A stretch of DNA of 64,000 nucleotides, taken from the NCBI GenBank assembly GCA_013297875.1, contig JAAFIW010000008.1, positions 1-64,000 on the forward strand. Direction: 5' to 3'. This DNA is from Comamonadaceae bacterium. Its GTDB lineage: Bacteria; Pseudomonadota; Gammaproteobacteria; Burkholderiales; Burkholderiaceae_C. Of the stretch, positions 1 to 9,270 are shown piece by piece; within the stretch, counting starts at the first letter, position 1, and each line of letters opens with the position of its first letter. The position numbers and the translations under genes were made by a program. Under the pieces are notes generated by a model. The model was given only the letters and a program-made list of their open reading frames with translations. It was not told the origin of the DNA and ran no database searches.

Positions 1-1317
1 TCGCTGGCCGGCTGCGGCGGCGGCGGCGGCGACTCGGCCACTGCCAACGCGCCCACGCCGTCACCCGCACCCGCACCCGCACCCGCACCCGCACCCGCAC
101 CAGCACCAGCACCAGCACCAGCACCGCTACCGGCTCCAGCTCCAGCTCCCATTGCTTCGGGCACTTTAGAAAGGCTGGCGGGGAGCTTGGTGCCGGTTGC
201 GATACAACCGGCTACCACGCCGGTTTTTCCGATTGATGGTGTCGGGGGCCAAAGCCAGATTCCGGTCATCGTTGCGATGGTGTCGGATTCGCAAGGAAAT
301 TTGTTTATTGCACACAGTGATCGGGTTCGAAAGATTTCACCTCAGGGCGCTGTGACCACCTTGGCAGGTGGAGACAATGTTTCGCTAGAAGGCCCATTTA
401 ATGATGGACTTGGTACTGCAGCCCGTTTTGGCGCGATACGCGGTATTGCAGTCGATACAAAGGGCACAATTTATGTTTCCGATCACGCGACTGCCGCTAT
501 TCGTAAAATAGACACCAATGGGCTCGTGCAAACCGTGGCGGGTGGATCAGATAAACGAGGCTATGCGGATGGAGTTCTTGCAGACGCAAAATTTACTTCA
601 CCCTCGGCCATGACAATTGATAGCAGCGGCAATATATATGTGATTGATGCTTTGGCTGATCCCTTCAATGCATGTTTTTCAAGTACAGACCAGGCTATCC
701 GCAAGATCACACCAACAGGTTCGGTTAGCACCGTTTATCGATTTGTTTCAAACTATCTATTTGTTTCAAACCCAGAAAAGGATCCTTATGGCATTAAATC
801 ACTCAAGGCAATTGCGGTAGATCGCGCTGGTAATCTATTCATCGCATCGGTAGACAGTGCCTTTGTGTTTGTTGGTCTGTGCCCCCCATCGCGGCCTCTA
901 GCTTCTTATATTATTAAAATCGGGGTTGATGGGTCGGTTGGCACATGGGCTGGTGTTTCATCGCCTTGGGCCTCTTCACTCAACGTAACAGGTGCCCTCG
1001 ATGGCCCACGGCTTGATGCAAGATTTCACTCCCTGACCAGTATGTCCATCGATGCCGACAACAATATCTACGTCGCCGATACTGGAAATTCTGCCATTCG
1101 CCGTGTTTCTGCCAGCGGAATCGTCAGCACGGTGGCGGGGCAACTGCCCGCCACGGCGGGCACCCCGTCTACCGCCACACTGACCTTGGGGCCCTTGCCT
1201 GGCGTGTTGCCCTATCCTGATGCGGTGGCCGTTGGCGTGCAGCCCACGATTTACATCAGCGCAGGCGAATTTTCCTTTTCCCCTGGCCGGTTGGTGCTGA
1301 AGGCGCAGCCTCGGTGA
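1..1317 (+). CDS. NHL-repeat (beta-propeller) lipoprotein, 5' end outside window
   Basis: The frame is open from the first base, so the true start lies upstream. The first residues read SLAGC followed by a Gly run, a lipobox, so the mature protein is probably lipid-anchored at that Cys. A Pro-Ala linker encoded by tandem CCCGCA/CCAGCA hexamers (about 61-150) joins it to a domain with repeated NHL-type blades (GIAVDTKGTIYVSD, MTIDSSGNIYVID, MSIDADNNIYVADTGN, each followed by IRK or IRR). NHL propellers bind proteins or ligands; the target is unknown. The propeller part is visibly more AT-rich (27 G/C in 541-600) than the linker and the last 200 bases, suggesting a mosaic gene. Confidence 0.8.
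   Translation, partial: SLAGCGGGGGDSATANAPTPSPAPAPAPAPAPAPAPAPAPAPLPAPAPAPIASGTLERLAGSLVPVAIQPATTPVFPIDGVGGQSQIPVIVAMVSDSQGNLFIAHSDRVRKISPQGAVTTLAGGDNVSLEGPFNDGLGTAARFGAIRGIAVDTKGTIYVSDHATAAIRKIDTNGLVQTVAGGSDKRGYADGVLADAKFTSPSAMTIDSSGNIYVIDALADPFNACFSSTDQAIRKITPTGSVSTVYRFVSNYLFVSNPEKDPYGIKSLKAIAVDRAGNLFIASVDSAFVFVGLCPPSRPLASYIIKIGVDGSVGTWAGVSSPWASSLNVTGALDGPRLDARFHSLTSMSIDADNNIYVADTGNSAIRRVSASGIVSTVAGQLPATAGTPSTATLTLGPLPGVLPYPDAVAVGVQPTIYISAGEFSFSPGRLVLKAQPR
58..150. repeat. Pro-Ala coding hexanucleotide tract
   Basis: Tandem CCCGCA units change to CCAGCA and then to less regular CCGGCTCCAGCT-type units. All encode the Pro-Ala linker of the lipoprotein. Slippage here would change linker length in steps of two residues without a frameshift. 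Confidence 0.85.
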
Positions 1318-1340
1318 GGGGTCGGATCATCTTTGAGCAG

Positions 1341-1356
1341 TGACGAATTTTCGTCA
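1341..1356. terminator. Hairpin between convergent genes
   Basis: TGACGAA-TT-TTCGTCA is a perfect 7-bp stem between the convergent lipoprotein and CBS-protein genes. There is no T-run on the plus strand, so a terminator role is only a suggestion. Confidence 0.35.
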
Positions 1357-1366
1357 GAATTCAGCC

Positions 1367-1828
1367 CTACCCCCGCGCATCCTCACCATCATCCCCACCC
1401 GGCCAGTCGCGGATGTAGGCTTTGAGCATCTTGTTTTCAAAGTTCTGGCTGTCCACCACGGTCTTGGCCACGTCGTAAAAGCTGATCACGCCCATCAGCA
1501 TTTTCTGGCTCATCACCGGCATGTAGCGGGCGTGGCGCTCCAGCATCATGCGGCGCACCTCGTCCAGTTCGGTTTCGGGGGTGCAGGTCAGGGGGTGGTC
1601 GTCCATGGCGCTGCGGATCAGGGTGGTGCCCACGCCGCCGCCGTTTTTCACAATCGCCACAATGACCTCGCGAAAGGTCAGCATGCCGGTCAGCTCGCCG
1701 TGGTCCATCACCACCAATGAGCCAATGTCTTTCTCGGCCATGATGTCCACCGCATGCGCCAGCGGCTGGTCGGGGGTGACGGTGTACAGCGTGTTGCCTT
1801 TGACGCGCAGGATGTCGCTGACTTTCAT
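1367..1828 (-). CDS. CBS-domain pair protein
   Basis: 153 residues made almost wholly of two CBS motifs: the first around residues 10-60 (VTPDQPLAHAVDIMAEKDIGSL, GELTGMLTFREV) and the second around 78-130 (LDEVRRMMLERHARYMPV, MGVISFYDVAK). CBS pairs bind adenine nucleotides and regulate a partner; there is no fused catalytic domain, so it is a stand-alone sensor of unknown target. ATG start at 1828 with GGAG about 6 bases upstream. It is divergent from metY (about 90 bp between starts), so a shared promoter region is possible. Confidence 0.85.
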   Translation of the reverse strand: MKVSDILRVKGNTLYTVTPDQPLAHAVDIMAEKDIGSLVVMDHGELTGMLTFREVIVAIVKNGGGVGTTLIRSAMDDHPLTCTPETELDEVRRMMLERHARYMPVMSQKMLMGVISFYDVAKTVVDSQNFENKMLKAYIRDWPGGDDGEDARG

Positions 1829-1919
1829 GGGGGTCTCCAGTGGCTAAGGTGCAAATGAATATAGCCCACAATGTTTGAGAAATCACCCCTGATTACCTTG
1901 AGATACTGGAGAGACCCTT

Positions 1920-3224
1920 ATGCCCGGCTACGCTGACCCCGGTTTTGACACCCTGGCCCTGCACGCAGGCGCTGCGCCCGACGCCACCGGCGCGCGCGCT
2001 GTGCCCATTCACCTGACCACCTCGTTTGTTTTTGAGTCCAGCGACCATGCGGCAGCGCTGTTCAACCTGGAGAGGGCAGGCCATGTCTACAGCCGCATCA
2101 GCAACCCCACCAACGCCGTGCTGGAGCAGCGGGTGGCCGCGCTGGAAGACGGCATTGGCGCGATTGCCACGGCCAGCGGCCAGGCCGCGCTGCACCTGTG
2201 CATTGCCACGCTGATGGGCGCGGGCTCGCACATCGTGGCCTCTACCGCGCTGTATGGCGGCTCGCAAAACCTGCTGCACTACACCTTGCGCCGCTTTGGC
2301 ATTGAGACCACCTTTGTGCAGCCGCACGACATCGACGGCTGGCGCGCCGCCATTCGCCCCAACACCCGGCTGCTGTTTGGCGAAACCGTGGGCAACCCCG
2401 GGCTGGACGTGCTGGACATTCCCACCGTGAGCGCCATTGCGCACGAGGCGGGCCTGCCGCTGTTGGTAGACAGTACGCTGACCTCGCCGTGGTTGATGAA
2501 GCCGCTGGAGCATGGGGCCGACTTGGTCTACCACTCAGCCACCAAATTCTTGTCGGGCCACGGCACGGTGATTGGCGGCATCGTGGTCGACGGCGGCAGT
2601 TTTGACTGGGGCGGCCCGCAAGCCGCTGGCAAATTTGCGGGCTTGACTGAGCCTTACGATGGTTTTCACAACATGGTGTTTGCCGAAGAAAGCACGGTGG
2701 GTGCCTTCTTGCTGCGCGCCCGCCGCGAAGGCCTGCGCGACTTTGGGGCTTGCATGAGCCCGCACACCGCGTGGTTGATTTTGCAAGGCATTGAAACCCT
2801 GCCGCTGCGCATGGCCCGGCACATGAGTAATACGGCGCGCGTTGTGGAGTTTCTGGCCAGCCACGCGTTTGTGGGGCGTGTAGGCCACCCCATGCTGGAA
2901 TCGCACACCAGCCATGCGCTGGCGCAAAAGCTGCTGCCCAAGGGCGCGGGCAGCGTGTTCAGCTTTGACATCAAGGGCAACCGCGCGCAGGGCAAGGCTT
3001 TCATTGAAGCCTTGAAAGTGTTCAGCCACCTGGCCAACGTGGGCGACTGCCGCAGCCTGGTGATTCACCCGGCCAGCACCACCCACTTTCGCATGACCGA
3101 CGAGGCGCTGGCGGCGGGCGGCATCGGCCAGGGCACCATCCGGCTGTCGATCGGGCTGGAAGACCCGGATGATTTGATTGACGACTTGAAGCGGGCTTTG
3201 AGGGTTGCGGAAAAAGCGGTTTGA
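1920..3224 (+). CDS. metY: O-acetylhomoserine sulfhydrylase-type PLP enzyme
   Basis: 434 residues, full length for the Cys/Met metabolism PLP family. The opening FDTLALHAGA, the phosphate-binding region YSRISNPTN and ATASGQAA, and the Schiff-base lysine in HSATKFLSGHG are all present. These enzymes make homocysteine from an activated homoserine and sulfide. Length and the FLSGHGTVIGG segment fit MetY (O-acetylhomoserine) better than the shorter MetZ/MetB group, but the acyl donor cannot be fixed from sequence alone. Start ATG has GGAGAG 7 bases upstream. No riboswitch-like structure was recognised in the short leader. Confidence 0.85.
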   Translation: MPGYADPGFDTLALHAGAAPDATGARAVPIHLTTSFVFESSDHAAALFNLERAGHVYSRISNPTNAVLEQRVAALEDGIGAIATASGQAALHLCIATLMGAGSHIVASTALYGGSQNLLHYTLRRFGIETTFVQPHDIDGWRAAIRPNTRLLFGETVGNPGLDVLDIPTVSAIAHEAGLPLLVDSTLTSPWLMKPLEHGADLVYHSATKFLSGHGTVIGGIVVDGGSFDWGGPQAAGKFAGLTEPYDGFHNMVFAEESTVGAFLLRARREGLRDFGACMSPHTAWLILQGIETLPLRMARHMSNTARVVEFLASHAFVGRVGHPMLESHTSHALAQKLLPKGAGSVFSFDIKGNRAQGKAFIEALKVFSHLANVGDCRSLVIHPASTTHFRMTDEALAAGGIGQGTIRLSIGLEDPDDLIDDLKRALRVAEKAV

Positions 3225-3598
3225 GCGGTGTTTGGGGTTTTGAAGTTAAAACAGCCAACTGCCCATGTATTGATCCTAGAAACAGCAGTTGGACGCGCCC
3301 GAGTGGGCCGACATGGGGTGGGCTGGCAAGGCGCGACAACGACGCAGGCCCTTGCCTGCTAGGCGGAGCAACGCCGCTAGCGCACGCCAGGGCGGCTCAA
3401 TTGGGTGCGTAGCGTTGTCACCCAGCTGGTGAAGTCGCTCAACGCTACAAGCGCTTGATTTCATTGGAAAAAGTTACCGGGACGAGCGGTCAACTGCTGC
3501 TTCTAGGTTGATTGGTCGAGCAGCTATCAAAAGCGTAGTGATCAACGCCTTCAGCACCCCAGAGGCTGCTCCGCACACCAAACCTTTATCATTACTCT
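3225..3598. other. Intergenic region with nested inverted repeat
   Basis: No convincing gene. It contains a 9-bp inverted repeat (GTAGCGTTG 3409-3417, CAACGCTAC 3440-3448) enclosing a smaller TCACC/GGTGA hairpin. At about 3513-3535 there is a decayed piece resembling the dispersed TAGCTGCTTGAGCA element (gagcagctatcaaaagcg). The promoter of the next gene probably lies here. Confidence 0.5.
3409..3448. repeat. Inverted repeat, 9-bp perfect arms
   Basis: GTAGCGTTG and CAACGCTAC are exact reverse complements, with an inner hairpin TCACC-CAGCT-GGTGA between them. Function unknown; could be a structured RNA end or a remnant of a mobile element. Confidence 0.5.
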
Positions 3599-6500
3599 AT
3601 GTACTTGTTGATACACAAATTAGGCGGATGGGTTGTGGTGTGGGGTGTGCTGCTTGTCGCTTTGTTTGCAAGCCATCCCGCACAGGCCCAGTCGTGCTCG
3701 ATTCCCGGCCAGGCTGGTACTGACGCCATCGCAACCCAACCCAACACTTTTTTCCCGGGCACAGCCAGTCCGGGGGCTGGCAATTCGTCCATTGCGGTCG
3801 GGGCGGGCACTGGCTTGAGTCGCGACATTCAAGCCGGTGATTTGCTGCTGATCATTCAGATGCAGGGCGCTGATTTTGATGCCAGCGACACCAATGCCTA
3901 TGGCTCGGGCACGGGCGCTGCCGGTGTGACAAGCACCGTGGCTTTCGGCGCAGCGGGCTACGCCGGGGGTATCAATGGCAGCAACTTTATCGCTGGCACC
4001 TACGAATGGGCGGTGGCGACCAATGCGGTTGGCTTTGCCGCCGGCGGCACGATCAATTTGAGCCGTGGGCTTTCCAACGGCTATTTCACCCGCGCCGGCA
4101 GCGCCACCACAGGCAAACAGGCCTTTCAGGTGATTCGGGTGCCGCAATACGCCAACGCCACGGTGACAGCCGGGCTCACCGTGCAAGCCTGGAACGGCGG
4201 CACGGGCGGTGTGTTGGCCATCGATGCAGCGGGTGATATCAACCTGAACGGCCAAACCATTGACGGCAACGGCCGGGGCTTTCGCGGAGCGGGTGGCGTG
4301 AATGTCACCCCGCAGTGCATCGCCACGCCCGACCCGATTGGTTGCCTGGAATTTCGAGGTTTGCTTGCCGGTACGCGTGGCGGCTCCAAAGGCGAAGGCC
4401 TCGCCGGCACCCCTGGGCGCGTCTACGACGGTGACCCGGGCGGCACGGGCGGTGGAACCATTGGTACCGGTGCAGACGGCTATGTCAACGGTGACCTGAT
4501 GCGCGGCGCACCCGGCAATGCTGGCGGCGGTGGCAACCAGCACAACGCAGGCGGCGGCGGCGGTGCCAATGGCGGCGCGGGCGGCAACGGTGGCAACAGC
4601 TGGAACAACAGCCAGGTGACCTATGTGGGCACCCTGGTGGGTGGGTTTGGTGGCTCGCCCTCGCAAAACGCAGCGGCCCGCTGGGTCATGGGCGGCGGCG
4701 GTGGCGCAGCCGATCTGGGTGGCAACGGCACCACAGCGCCGGATGGTTCAGGTGGGGCTGCTGGTGCCATGGTGATTTTGCGTGCCAGTCGCTTGGTGGG
4801 TGGCGGCACCATCAGTCTGAATGGTGTGCGGGGACAAAACAGCCGCGCCACCGATGGTGCAGGCGGCGGCGGCGCAGGGGGAACCTTGATCCTTGCGCTG
4901 GGCTCAGGTGGTGTCGCAGGTGGTGCCATCAACGCCAGCGCCAACGGCGGTGCTGGGGGAGCCTATACCCTGGTTACCGCCGAGCAGGACGGTAACGGTG
5001 GGGGCGGCGGTGGCGGTATGTTGGTGCACAACATTGTCAGCGGCAGCGTGAGTTTTGTAGCCAATGGGGGCGCTGCCATTGCTTCCAACAGCCAGGCCTG
5101 CCCGCCGGCCACACCGGGGGCCGATTGCGGCCAACGCTCCGGGTTGGGTAGCAGCGGCGCAGCCGGTTATGCCATCACCAGCCCAGGCGTGCAGGTGGGC
5201 TATGAATGCCTGCCCAACCTGACCGTGACCAAATCCACCACCACGCCGACAGTGACCGCCGCGACTGGGGCGACGGCGCAGTACGTCATTACCATCAGCA
5301 ACGCCGGTGGCGGTGCGCGCTTTGTGGACGTGGTCGATAACGCGCTGCCGCCGGGCTGGTCACGGGCGGCGGCAGCGCCCACCTACCAGTTCTCACCCCC
5401 GCAGCCGCTGGCGGCCGACCAGCTGTCCAGTGGGGCCGAGACGGTCAGCCTCACCACCTCGGCCACCTGGGCCGTGGGCGCAGCGCCGCTAGCGGCAGGG
5501 ATACCCACCGCAGGCAGCAATTCCCTGACCTGGAGTTCGTTTGCGCTGGCTCCTGTGAAGGCTGGCGTGCCCTCGGTGGTGACCATCACCTTTGTCGCCA
5601 GCATTCCCGATACGGCCACCGTGGGTACCTATCACAACCCGGCCGGTGTACGCTTTCTAGATCCCACCCGTGCGGCGGGCAGCACCCGCACGGTAGCCCC
5701 GTCCACCAACAACACCGCCAACCGTTCGGCCACCCCCTACAGCCCCAACACCACGTATATGAACTTTGCTGGCGCAGGCGGCACCCCCGTGGCGGGCACC
5801 CACTACAGCGGCCTGCAAGCTGGCCCCAGTACAGAAGACGTGCGCCTGTTGCCAGACTTCAGCATCACCAAAGCAGCTTCGGTGGCCACTGTCGCACCAG
5901 GCGTCACCTTCACCTACACCCTCACACCACGCAACAATGGCCGCCCGGTCTCGCCCATCACCTTTGCCATCGACCAGGCCACCGACCTTGCCACCGTTGC
6001 GGCGGTGGGCGCAGCGCTCGCGTCGTCGCCGCTCACCGTCACCGACTCATTGCCGACCGGTGTCACCACCACCGCTGCCTTCAATGGCGCGGGCTGGACT
6101 TGTTCTGGCACCAGCACCGTGGCATGCACCCTGCCCGACGCGCAGGCCTTCCAGATCGCCAGCGCCACCAACTACCCGGTGATCACTGCCACCGTTCGCA
6201 TCAGCGACTCGTGCCCCAGCAGCACCAAGACCAACGCCGTGTCCATTACCCTGCCTACGGCTGATACGGCACCGGGCAACAACAGCGCGACGGCGGTGGT
6301 CGCACCGTCGTGCCTCGACACCTCGCTCACGGTCACCAAAACCAACGGTGTGAATACGCTCACGGCTGGGGGAACCACCAGCTACACCATCACCGTGGCC
6401 AACCTGGGGCCCAGCAATGCACCGGGTACCACGGTGCTGGATCCACCGGCTTCCGGTCTTGCCTGTGGCACGCCCACGTGTGCAGCGACCGCGGGAGCCA

Positions 6501-6619
6501 GTTGCCCAGCGCCTTTGAACACCTTTCAAACCACCGGTGTCACCATCACACCCACGTTCAATGCGGGCTCCACCGTTACCTTTGTGTTGACCTGCAATGT
6601 GACGGCGACCGGGCAGTAG
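3599..6619 (+). CDS. Secreted glycine-rich protein with DUF11 repeats
   Basis: 1006 residues. A signal peptide (hydrophobic WVVVWGVLLVALFASHP then AQA-Q near residue 31) indicates export. Residues about 60-540 are very Gly/Asn-rich, with runs such as GGGGNQHNAGGGGGANGG. Three DUF11-type beta-sandwich repeats follow, starting near residues 540 (LTVTKSTTTPTVT), 754 (FSITKAASVATVAPG) and 908 (LTVTKTNGVNTLTAGG). DUF11 domains occur in bacterial surface proteins. No PEP-CTERM, LPXTG or autotransporter anchor is seen; the protein ends TCNVTATGQ just after the last repeat. No clear ribosome site precedes the ATG; the start is chosen because it gives a complete signal peptide. Confidence 0.75.
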   Translation: MYLLIHKLGGWVVVWGVLLVALFASHPAQAQSCSIPGQAGTDAIATQPNTFFPGTASPGAGNSSIAVGAGTGLSRDIQAGDLLLIIQMQGADFDASDTNAYGSGTGAAGVTSTVAFGAAGYAGGINGSNFIAGTYEWAVATNAVGFAAGGTINLSRGLSNGYFTRAGSATTGKQAFQVIRVPQYANATVTAGLTVQAWNGGTGGVLAIDAAGDINLNGQTIDGNGRGFRGAGGVNVTPQCIATPDPIGCLEFRGLLAGTRGGSKGEGLAGTPGRVYDGDPGGTGGGTIGTGADGYVNGDLMRGAPGNAGGGGNQHNAGGGGGANGGAGGNGGNSWNNSQVTYVGTLVGGFGGSPSQNAAARWVMGGGGGAADLGGNGTTAPDGSGGAAGAMVILRASRLVGGGTISLNGVRGQNSRATDGAGGGGAGGTLILALGSGGVAGGAINASANGGAGGAYTLVTAEQDGNGGGGGGGMLVHNIVSGSVSFVANGGAAIASNSQACPPATPGADCGQRSGLGSSGAAGYAITSPGVQVGYECLPNLTVTKSTTTPTVTAATGATAQYVITISNAGGGARFVDVVDNALPPGWSRAAAAPTYQFSPPQPLAADQLSSGAETVSLTTSATWAVGAAPLAAGIPTAGSNSLTWSSFALAPVKAGVPSVVTITFVASIPDTATVGTYHNPAGVRFLDPTRAAGSTRTVAPSTNNTANRSATPYSPNTTYMNFAGAGGTPVAGTHYSGLQAGPSTEDVRLLPDFSITKAASVATVAPGVTFTYTLTPRNNGRPVSPITFAIDQATDLATVAAVGAALASSPLTVTDSLPTGVTTTAAFNGAGWTCSGTSTVACTLPDAQAFQIASATNYPVITATVRISDSCPSSTKTNAVSITLPTADTAPGNNSATAVVAPSCLDTSLTVTKTNGVNTLTAGGTTSYTITVANLGPSNAPGTTVLDPPASGLACGTPTCAATAGASCPAPLNTFQTTGVTITPTFNAGSTVTFVLTCNVTATGQ

Positions 6620-6642
6620 CGTGTTTGAAGCGCACACTGCTC

Positions 6643-6705
6643 GCTATTGATTCAATAGCTGCTTGAGCAGTATTTGTATGGGCTGTCAGGCTATTTGTGC
6701 ACTTT
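6643..6705 (+). repeat. TAGCTGCTTGAGCA element, copy 1
   Basis: GCTATTGATTCAATAGC stem followed by TGCTTGAGCAGTATTTGTATGG and a tail ending GGCTATTTGTGC. Lies between the DUF11 gene and the convergent LysR gene. Confidence 0.85.
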
Positions 6706-6747
6706 TTCGGGGGCACATGTCGTTTGCCAGGCCTTATGCGCCAAGCC

Positions 6748-7677
6748 TCAGGCTTGCAGCTGCACATGCTCCACGAAGCGCCGGGCCACGGCCGACGGTG
6801 GCAGGTCCTTGCGCCACACCACCGACCATGACCGGCGCAGTGGAAACCCCGCCACGTCCAGCACAGCCAGTGCACTGTTGCCAGTGGGGGCAGGGCCTGC
6901 GGCCAGGCTGGACTGAACGGCCAGCGCCGACAGCACCGAGATACCCAGACCCGCCGCCACCGCGTGTTTGATGGCTTCATTGCTGCCCAGGCTCATCACC
7001 ACCTGCGGCGCAAAGCCGACCTTGCTGAAATGCTGTTCGGCCGCCATACGGGTGCCGCTGCCCGGCTCGCGCATCAGCCAGCGTTGCTTGGCCAGGCTGG
7101 CCAGCCGGGTGCGCTTGCCCGCCAGCGGGTGTCCGGCGGGCGCGACCACCACCAGCGGGTTTTGCCGGAACGGTACGCGCCACAAAGGCAGATCGTCGGG
7201 CGGCAGCATCATCACCGCCAGGTCATACACGCCGCCACGCAAACGCTCCACCACGCTGTTGCGGTTTTCAATGGCCAGCTCGATTTCCACGCCCGGGTGC
7301 GCCGCTGAAAACGGGCCAATCAACTCGGGCACAAAGTACTCGGCTGTGGTGACGGCGGCAATGCGCAGGCGCCCGCGCACCAGGCCATGGATTTCGGCCA
7401 TGCGCGACTCAAAGCGTTGCCAGCAGGCCAGCAACTCGGCAGCGGTTTGCTGCAAGGCCTCGCCCGACTGTGTGAGGCGGATCTGCCTTCCCGTGGTTTC
7501 AAACAGCGGCATGCCCACGGCTTGCGCCAGGTCGCGCAATTGCACGCTTACCGTGGGTTGGGTCACATGCAGCTCATGCGCGGCACGGGTGATTGACAGC
7601 AAACGTGCTGCCGCTTCAAAGGCTCGCAGCTGCTGGGGCGTGACGCGTTGCAGCGCGCGCAAAGCTTTGTCTGTCAT
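6748..7677 (-). CDS. LysR-family transcriptional regulator
   Basis: 309 residues. An N-terminal winged helix-turn-helix (LRAFEAAARLLSITRAAHEL then HVTQPTVSVQLRDLAQ, about residues 17-55) is followed by a periplasmic-binding-protein-like effector domain (from about residue 95). Length is typical of the family. It is divergent from the isocitrate dehydrogenase gene with 108 bp between starts, the usual arrangement for a LysR protein that controls its neighbour; that role is inferred. The N-terminal half resembles CbbR-type members, but no carbon-fixation gene is in the window, so no symbol is given. Confidence 0.88.
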   Translation of the reverse strand: MTDKALRALQRVTPQQLRAFEAAARLLSITRAAHELHVTQPTVSVQLRDLAQAVGMPLFETTGRQIRLTQSGEALQQTAAELLACWQRFESRMAEIHGLVRGRLRIAAVTTAEYFVPELIGPFSAAHPGVEIELAIENRNSVVERLRGGVYDLAVMMLPPDDLPLWRVPFRQNPLVVVAPAGHPLAGKRTRLASLAKQRWLMREPGSGTRMAAEQHFSKVGFAPQVVMSLGSNEAIKHAVAAGLGISVLSALAVQSSLAAGPAPTGNSALAVLDVAGFPLRRSWSVVWRKDLPPSAVARRFVEHVQLQA

Positions 7678-7700
7678 TTCTTTTCCATCGTATTTTGTCT

Positions 7701-7728
7701 ATGCTCAGCATGAAAACAAAGTATTTTC
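7701..7728. promoter_or_regulatory. Candidate LysR operator between lysR and icd
   Basis: Two dyads lie side by side: ATGCTCAGCAT (7701-7711) and GAAAA-N7-TTTTC (7712-7728). They sit midway between divergent starts, where LysR proteins normally bind T-N11-A dyads. The assignment is inference from position and symmetry. Confidence 0.4.
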
Positions 7729-7785
7729 TCAAATTTCAAATTCTTCCTACAGTCGGTGTTTTGCCACTTCAAACCCGCAGGATCT

Positions 7786-9261
7786 ATGAGCAACACCGAC
7801 AACACGCAGACCGAACGCACCCCGATTACCGTGGCCCATGGCGACGGCATTGGCCCTGAAATCATGGCCGTGACCCTGAAAATTCTGGAAGCTGCGGGTG
7901 CCCGCATCAACCCTGAGTTCATCGAGATTGGCGAGCAGGTCTACCGCTCGGGCAACACCGCCGGCATTGCGCCCAGCGCCTGGGCCAGCCTGCGCCGCAC
8001 CAAGGTGTTTTTGAAAGCGCCGGTCACCACACCCTCGGGCAGTGGCTTCAAAAGCCTGAACGTGACAGTGCGCAAAACCCTTGGGCTGTATGCCAACGTG
8101 CGCCCCTGTATCAGCTACGCGCCATTCGTCAGCACCCACCACCCCAAGATGGACGTGGTCATCGTGCGCGAAAACGAAGAAGACCTGTATGCCGGCATTG
8201 AGCACCGCCAGACCGACGAGGTGTTTCAGTGCCTGAAGCTGATCACCCGCCCGGGCTGCGAAAAAATTGTGCGCTACGCGTTTGAATACGCGCGCAGCCA
8301 TGGCCGCAAAAAAGTCACCTGCATGGTCAAAGACAACATCATGAAGATGACTGATGGTTTGTTCTACCAAGTGTTTCAGGAAATCAGCGTTCAGTACCCC
8401 GACATTCAGACCGAGCGTTACATCATCGACATCGGTGCCGCCCGCATTGCCACCCACCCCGAGCGCTTTGACGTGATCGTCACGCCCAATCTGTATGGCG
8501 ACATCATCAGCGACGTGGCCGCCGAAATCACTGGCAGCGTGGGCCTGGCGGGCAGCGCCAACATTGGTGAGCATGTGGCAATGTTTGAGGCCATTCACGG
8601 CAGCGCGCCCGACATTGCGGGCACTGGTCAAGCCAACCCCAGCGGCCTGCTGCTGGGCGCGGTCATGATGCTGGTTCACATTCGCCAGGCCAGCGTGGCC
8701 CAAGCCATTCACAACGCCTGGTTGCGCACCATTGAAGACGGTTTGCACACGGCTGATCTGAAAGGCGAGCGCACCCAGCGTGTGCTGAGCACCGACGCCT
8801 TTGGCCAGGCCGTGATAGACCGGCTGGGCCAGCTACCCCAGCACTTTGCTCCGGTGGCCTACAGCAACCCGGCCGCCGTAGCCCGTAACCCGCAGCCGCT
8901 GTACACCCGCCGGCCCGCTGCCAGGAAAGAGATGGTGGGCGTGGATGTGTTTGTGCACAGCGCCGACAGCAGCCCCGACTTTCTCGCAGGCCGCTTGAGC
9001 ACGCTGGCCACGCCTATGCTCAAGCTGCAAATGATCACCAACCGCGGCGTGAAGGTGTGGCCAGGCGGCTTTCCCGAGACCTTTTGCACCGACCACTGGC
9101 GCTGCCGCTTCTTGACGGTGGGGGCCAATCAGACCATTGCGCACAGTGACATCATTGACCTGCTGGCCCGCGTGACGCAGGGCGGGGTGGATGTGATCAA
9201 GACGGAGAACCTGTGCACCTTTGACGGCGAACAGGGGTTTGCGCTAGGGCAGGGGCAGTAA
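7786..9261 (+). CDS. icd: NADP-dependent isocitrate dehydrogenase, long Thermus-like type
   Basis: 491 residues from the ATG at 7786. Isocitrate/isopropylmalate dehydrogenase family signatures are present: AHGDGIGPEI near the N-terminus, VIVRENEEDLYAGIEHR, and the Asp metal ligands in NLYGDIISDVAAE, then the nucleotide loop HGSAPDIAGTGQANP. It converts isocitrate to 2-oxoglutarate in the TCA cycle. The C-terminal extension of about 140 residues beyond the catalytic core (from about 350) is as in the roughly 490-residue Thermus-type enzymes rather than the 416-residue E. coli type. An upstream in-frame GTG at 7756 was rejected because homologous similarity begins after the ATG. Confidence 0.87.
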   Translation: MSNTDNTQTERTPITVAHGDGIGPEIMAVTLKILEAAGARINPEFIEIGEQVYRSGNTAGIAPSAWASLRRTKVFLKAPVTTPSGSGFKSLNVTVRKTLGLYANVRPCISYAPFVSTHHPKMDVVIVRENEEDLYAGIEHRQTDEVFQCLKLITRPGCEKIVRYAFEYARSHGRKKVTCMVKDNIMKMTDGLFYQVFQEISVQYPDIQTERYIIDIGAARIATHPERFDVIVTPNLYGDIISDVAAEITGSVGLAGSANIGEHVAMFEAIHGSAPDIAGTGQANPSGLLLGAVMMLVHIRQASVAQAIHNAWLRTIEDGLHTADLKGERTQRVLSTDAFGQAVIDRLGQLPQHFAPVAYSNPAAVARNPQPLYTRRPAARKEMVGVDVFVHSADSSPDFLAGRLSTLATPMLKLQMITNRGVKVWPGGFPETFCTDHWRCRFLTVGANQTIAHSDIIDLLARVTQGGVDVIKTENLCTFDGEQGFALGQGQ

Positions 9262-9270
9262 GTAGCGCAG

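Noticed and set aside
58-150. Tandem hexamers as a possible CRISPR or satellite
   Set aside because: No spacers; the repeats encode a Pro-Ala linker in frame.
7747-8748. 333-codon minus-strand frame opposite icd
   Set aside because: The plus strand codes for a complete isocitrate dehydrogenase; the opposite frame has no recognisable domain.
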